A stretch of 64,000 bases of DNA from Steromphala cineraria (Eukaryota; Mollusca; Gastropoda; Trochida; Trochidae). Positions 58,001 to 64,000 of the stretch are shown piece by piece (the first letter of the stretch is position 1; the number at the start of each line of letters is the position of its first letter). The DNA is taken from NCBI GenBank assembly GCA_916613615.1, contig OU744721.1, positions 52,400,747 to 52,464,746 on the forward strand. Direction: 5' to 3'. Below the pieces are notes generated by a model. That model did no database searches and had not been told where the DNA came from. It saw nothing but the letters and a program-made list of their open reading frames with translations. Both the position numbers and the translations under genes were made by a program.

Positions 58001-61000
58001 TGTACAGGAATTGAGGTTATATCTTGGTGCAAGGTTTTCTCTTTAAATCAGACTGAGGAAAGTAAGGAAATATCTGTACAGGAATGGAGGTTATATCTTG
58101 ATGCAAGGTTTTCTCTTTAAAACAGGCTGAGGAAAGTAAGGAACTATCTGTACAGGAATTGAGGTTATATCTTGATGCAAAGTTTTCTCTCTAAATCAGA
58201 CTGAGGAAAGTAAGGAACTATCTGTACAGGAATGGAGGTTATATCTTGGTGCAAGGTTTTCTCTTTAAATCAGACTGAGGAAAGTAAGGAACTATCTGTA
58301 CAGGGATTGAGGTTATATCTTGGTGCAAAGTTTTCTCTTTAAATCAGACTGAGGAAAGTAAGGAACTATCTGTACAGGAATTGAGGTTATATCTTGGTGC
58401 AAGGTTTTCTCTTTAAATCAGATGGAAAGTAAGGAACTATCTGTACAGGAATTGAGGTTATATCTTGGTGCAAGGTTTTCTCTTTAAATCAGAGGAAAGT
58501 AAGGAACTATCTGTACAGGAATTGAGGTTATATCTTGATGCAAGGTTTTCTCTTTAAATCCGACTGAGGAAAGTAAGGAACTATCTGTACAGGGATTGAG
58601 GTTATATCTTGGTGCAAGGTTTTCTCTTTAAATCAGACTGAGGAAAGTAAGGAACTATCTGTACAGGAATGGAGGTTATATCTTGATGCAAGGTTTTCTC
58701 TTTAAATCAGACTGAGGAAAGTAAGGAACTATCTGTACAGGAATTGAGGTTATATCTTGGTGCAAGGTTTTCTCTTTAAATCAGACTGAGGAAAGTAAGG
58801 AACTATCTGTACAGGAATTGAGGTTATATCTTGATGCAAGGTTTTCTCTTTAAAACAGGCTGAGGAAAGTAAGGAACTATCTGTACAGGGATTGAGGTTA
58901 TATCTTGATGCAAGGTTTTCTCTTTAAATCAGACTGAGGAAAGTAAGGAACTATCTGTACAGGAATTGAGGTTATATCTTGGTGCAAGGTTTTCTCTTTA
59001 AAATAGGCTGAGGAAAGTAAGGAACTATCTGTACAGGGATTGAGGTTATATCTTGATGCAAGGTTTTCTCTTTAAATCAGGCTGAGGAAAGTAAGGAACT
59101 ATCTGTACAGGAATTGAGGTTATATCTTGATGCAAGGTTTTCTCTTTAAAACAGGCTGAGGAAAGTAAGGAACTATCTGTACAGGAATTGAGGTAATATC
59201 TTGGTGCAAGGTTTTCCCTCTAAATCAGACGGAAAGTAAGGAACTATCTGTACAGGAATTGAGGTTATATCTTGGTGCAAAGTTTTCTCTTTAAATCAGA
59301 CTGAGGAAAGTAAGGAACTATCTGTACAGGAATTGAGGTTATATCTTGGTGCAATGTTTTCCCTCTAAATCAGACGGAAAGTAAGGAACTATCTGTACAG
59401 GAATTGAGGTTATATCTTGGTGCAAGGTTTTCTCTTTAAATCAGACGGAAAGTAAGGAGCTATCTGTACAGGAATTGAGGTTATATCTTGATGCAAAGTT
59501 TTCTCTTTAAATCAGACTGAGGAAAGTAAGGAACTATCTGTACAGGAATTGATTATATCTTGATGCAAGGTTTTCTCTTTAAATCCGACTGAGGAAAGTA
59601 AGGAACTATCTGTACAGGGATTGAGGTTATATCTTGATGCAAGGTTTTCTTTTTAAATCAGACTGAGGAAAGTAAGGAACTATCTGTACAGGAATTGAGG
59701 TTATATCTTGGTGCAAGGTTTTCCCTCTAAATCAGACGGAAAGTAAGGAACTATCTGTACAGGAATTGGGGTTATATCTTGGTGCAAAGTTTACTCTTTA
59801 AATCAGACTGAGGAAAGTAAGGAACTATCTGTACAGGAATTGAGGTTATATCTTGGTGCAAGGTTTTCTCTTTAAATCAGACTGAGGAAAGTAAGGAACT
59901 ATCTGTACAGGAATTGAGGTTATATCTTGGTGCAAGGTTTTCTCTTTAAATCAGACTGAGGAAAGTAAGGAACTATCTGTACAGGAATTGAGGTTATATC
60001 TTGATGCAAGGTTTTCTCTTTAAAACAGGCTGAGGAAAGTAAGGAACTATCTGTACAGGGATTGAGGTTATATCTTGATGCAAGGTTTTCTCTTTAAATC
60101 AGACTGAGGAAAGTAAGGAACTATCTGTACAGGAATTGAGGTTATATCTTGGTGCAAGGTTTTCTCTTTAAAACAGGCTGAGGAAAGTAAGGAACTATCT
60201 GTACAGGGATTGAGGTTATATCTTGATGCAAGGTTTTCTCTTTAAATCAGGCTGAGGAAAGTAAGGAACTATCTGTACAGGAATTGAGGTTATATCTTGA
60301 TGCAAGGTTTTCTCTTTAAAACAGGCTGAGGAAAGTAAGGAACTATCTGTACAGGAATTGAGGTTATATCTTGGTGCAAGGTTTTCCCTCTAAATCAGAC
60401 GGAAAGTAAGGAACTATCTGTACAGGAATTGAGGTTATATCTTGGTGCAAAGTTTTCTCTTTAAATCAGACTGAGGAAAGTAAGGAACTATCTGTACAGG
60501 AATTGAGGTTATATCTTGGTGCAAGGTTTTCCCTCTAAATCAGACGGAAAGTAAGGAACTATCTGTACAGGAATGGAGGTTATATCTTGGTGCAAGGTTT
60601 TCTCTTTAAATCAGACGGAAAGTAAGGAACTATCTGTACAGGAATTGAGGTTATATCTTGATGCAAAGTTTTCTCTTTAAATCAGACTGAGGAAAGTAAG
60701 GAACTATCTGTACAGGAATTGATTATATCTTGATGCAAGGTTTTCTCTTTAAATCCGACTGAGGAAAGTAAGGAACTATCTGTACAGGGATTGAGGTTAT
60801 ATCTTGATGCAAGGTTTTCTCTTTAAATCAGACTGAGGAAAGTAAGGAACTATCTGTACAGGAATTGAGGTTATATCTTGGTGCAAGGTTTTCCCTCTAA
60901 ATCAGACGGAAAGTAAGGAACTATCTGTACAGGAATTGAGGTTATATCTTGGTGCAAAGTTTACTCTTTAAATCAGACTGAGGAAAGTAAGGAACTATCT

Positions 61001-64000
61001 GTACAGGAATTGAGGTTATATCTTGATGCAAGGTTTTCTCTTTAAATCAGACTGAGGAAAGTAAGGAACTATCTGTACAGGAATTGAGGTTATATCTTGG
61101 TGCAATGTTTTCTCTTTAAATCAGACGGAAAGTAAGGAACTATCTGTACAGGAATTGAGGTTATATCTTGATGCAAGGTTTTCTCTTTAAATCAGACTGA
61201 GGAAAGTAAGGAACTATCTGTACAGGAATTGAGGTTATATCTTGGTGCAAGGTTTTCTCTTTAAATCAGACTGAGGAAAGTAAGGAACTATCTGTACAGG
61301 AATTGAGGTTATATCTTGATGCAAGGTTTTCTCTTTAAAACAGGCTGAGGAAAGTAAGGAACTATCTGTACAGGGATTGAGGTTATATCTTGATGCAAGG
61401 TTTTCTCTTTAAATCAGACTGAGGAAAGTAAGGAACTATCTGTACAGGAATTGAGGTTATATCTTGGTGCAAGGTTTTCTCTTTAAAATAGGCTGAGGAA
61501 AGTAAGGAACTATCTGTACAGGGATTGAGGTTATATCTTGATGCAAGGTTTTCTCTTTAAATCAGGCTGAGGAAAGTAAGGAACTATCTGTACAGGAATT
61601 GAGGTTATATCGTGATGCAAGGTTTTCTCTTTAAAACAGGCTGAGGAAAGTAAGGAACTATCTGTACAGGAATTGAGGTAATATCTTGGTGCAAGGTTTT
61701 CCCTCTAAATCAGACGGAAAGTAAGGAACTATCTGTACAGGAATTGAGGTTATATCTTGGTGCAAAGTTTTCTCTTTAAATCAGACTGAGGAAAATAAGG
61801 AACTATCTGTACAGGAATTGAGGTTATATCTTGGTGCAATGTTTTCCCTCTAAATCAGACGGAAAGTAAGGAACTATCTGTACAGGAATTGAGGTTATAT
61901 CTTGGTGCAAGGTTTTCTCTTTAAATAAGACGGAAAGTAAGGAGCTATCTGTACAGGAATTGAGGTTATATCTTGATGCAAAGTTTTCTCTTTAAATCAG
62001 ACTGAGGAAAGTAAGGAACTATCTGTACAGGAATTGATTATATCTTGATGCAAGGTTTTCTCTTTAAATCCGACTGAGGAAAGTAAGGAACTATCTGTAC
62101 AGGGATTGAGGTTATATCTTGATGCAAGGTTTTCTTTTTAAATCAGACTGAGGAAAGTAAGGAACTATCTGTACAGGAATTGAGGTTATATCTTGGTGCA
62201 AGGTTTTCCCTCTAAATCAGACGGAAAGTAAGGAACTATCTGTACAGGAATTGGGGTTATATCTTGGTGCAAAGTTTACTCTTTAAATCAGACTGAGGAA
62301 AGTAAGGAACTATCTGTACAGGAATTGAGGTTATATCTTGGTGCAAGGTTTTCTCTTTAAATCAGACTGAGGAAAGTAAGGAACTATCTGTACAGGAATT
62401 GAGGTTATATCTTGGTGCAAGGTTTTCTCTTTAAATCAGACTGAGGAAAGTAAGGAACTATCTGTACAGGAATTGAGGTTATATCTTGATGCAAGGTTTT
62501 CTCTTTAAAACAGGCTGAGGAAAGTAAGGAACTATCTGTACAGGGATTGAGGTTATATCTTGATGCAAGGTTTTCTCTTTAAATCAGACTGAGGAAAGTA
62601 AGGAACTATCTGTACAGGAATTGATTATATCTTGATGCAAGGTTTTCTCTTTAAATCCGACTGAGGAAAGTAAGGAACTATCTGTACAGGGATTGAGGTT
62701 ATATCTTGATGCAAGGTTTTCTCTTTAAATCAGACTGAGGAAAGTAAGGAACTATCTGTACAGGAATTGAGGTTATATCTTGGTGCAAGGTTTTCCCTCT
62801 AAATCAGACGGAAAGTAAGGAACTATCTGTACAGGAATTGGGGTTATATCTTGGTGCAAAGTTTACTCTTTAAATCAGACTGAGGAAAGTAAGGAACTAT
62901 CTGTACAGGAATTGAGGTTATATCTTGATGCAAGGTTTTCTCTTTAAATCAGACTGAGGAAAGTAAGGAACTATCTGTACAGGAATTGAGGTTATATCTT
63001 GGTGCAATGTTTTCTCTTTAAATCAGACGGAAAGTAAGGAACTATCTGTACAGGAATTGAGGTTATATCTTGATGCAAGGTTTTCTCTTTAAATCAGACT
63101 GAGGAAAGTAAGGAACTATCTGTACAGGAATTGAGGTTATATCTTGGTGCAAGGTTTTCTCTTTAAATCAGACTGAGGAAAGTAAGGAACTATCTGTACA
63201 GGAATTGAGGTTATATCTTGATGCAAGGTTTTCTCTTTAAAACAGGCTGAGGAAAGTAAGGAACTATCTGTACAGGGATTGAGGTTATATCTTGATGCAA
63301 GGTTTTCTCTTTAAATCAGACTGAGGAAAGTAAGGAACTATCTGTACAGGAATTGAGGTTATATCTTGATGCAAGGTTTTCTCTTTAAAACAGGCTGAGG
63401 AAAGTAAGGAACTATCTGTACAGGGATTGAGGTTATATCTTGATGCAAGGTTTTCTCTTTAAATCAGACTGAGGAAAGTAAGGAACTATCTGTACAGGAA
63501 TTGATTATATCTTGATGCAAGGTTTTCTCTTTAAATCCGACTGAGGAAAGTAAGGAACTATCTGTACAGGGATTGAGGTTATATCTTGATGCAAGGTTTT
63601 CTCTTTAAATCAGACTGAGGAAAGTAAGGAACTATCTGTACAGGAATTGAGGTTATATCTTGGTGCAAGGTTTTCCCTCTAAATCAGACGGAAAGTAAGG
63701 AACTATCTGTACAGGAATTGAGGTTATATCTTGGTGCAAAGTTTACTCTTTAAATCAGACTGAGGAAAGTAAGGAACTATCTGTACAGGAATTGAGGTTA
63801 TATCTTGATGCAAGGTTTTCTCTTTAAATCAGACTGAGGAAAGTAAGGAACTATCTGTACAGGAATTGAGGTTATATCTTGGTGCAATGTTTTCTCTTTA
63901 AATCAGACGGAAAGTAAGGAACTATCTGTACAGGAATTGAGGTTATATCTTGATGCAAGGTTTTCTCTTTAAATCAGACTGAGGAAAGTAAGGAACTATC
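43080..64000 (+). repeat. Homogeneous 71/74-bp satellite array, ~285 units, running off the right edge
   Basis: The unit contains GGAAAGTAAGGAACTATCTG, TACAGGAATTGAGGTTATAT, CTTGGTGCAAGGTTTTCTCT and TTAAATCAGACTGA. Two length types alternate irregularly: 74 bp (GACTGAGGAAAG) and 71 bp (GACGGAAAG). Recurrent variants are GGTGCAA/GATGCAA, AATCAGA/AACAGGC/AATCCGA, TTTTCTCTTT/TTTTCCCTCT and a 2-bp deletion giving ATTGATTATATC. The copy number comes from dividing ~20.9 kb by ~73 bp. No frame in it is a gene; a 78-codon minus-strand frame at 52169-52405 is a shadow. No CENP-B-like box was noticed. Confidence 0.97.

Noticed and set aside
43080..64000. CRISPR-like array
   Set aside because: There are no unique spacers between constant repeats; whole 71/74-bp units are tandem copies, which is satellite DNA in an animal genome.

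Overview
The window is nuclear DNA from an animal, most likely an AT-rich marine invertebrate and probably a bivalve or other mollusc. The grounds are spliced genes with long introns and GT/AG borders, animal-type secreted protein families (trypsin-like S1 protease, PAN/apple-like domain, galectin), a tRNA-derived SINE, many short inverted-repeat elements (MITEs), and a very large satellite block. The species assignment is inference. There is no sign of bacterial, organellar or intact viral genes.

All three recognisable genes lie on the minus strand. (1) At 1540-1621 is the first coding exon of a gene that runs off the left edge, beneath a CpG-rich promoter-like stretch with a perfect CRE (1653-1660). 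(2) A secreted lectin gene starts at 30548 and runs left to at least 16074. It encodes a leader, a PAN/apple-like cysteine module and a galectin domain over five exons; its last exon was not found. (3) A complete six-exon trypsin-like protease gene (39657 to 34197, 297 residues) has a leader, an activation site, the catalytic triad and a trypsin-type S1 pocket. The tail of its last exon is tandemly repeated three more times downstream. The two secreted-protein genes are head-to-tail and about 3.6 kb apart.

Most other sequence is repetitive. From 2.3 to 10.2 kb there are a G-rich strand-asymmetric block, foldback elements and several minisatellites, including a 23-bp repeat open in all three forward frames. 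From 12.0 to 14.2 kb there are 13 tandem copies of a ~163-bp unit. From 16 to 36.7 kb, inside and between the genes, lie several MITE families, some with exact 9-10 bp target-site duplications and one with TTAA ends.

From about 41.4 kb to the right edge the sequence is a satellite. It begins as degenerate ~75-bp units, one of them split by a SINE, and from about 43.1 kb becomes a homogeneous 71/74-bp array of roughly 285 units. Shared rare variants show 1,026-bp and 1,685-bp duplications inside this array.
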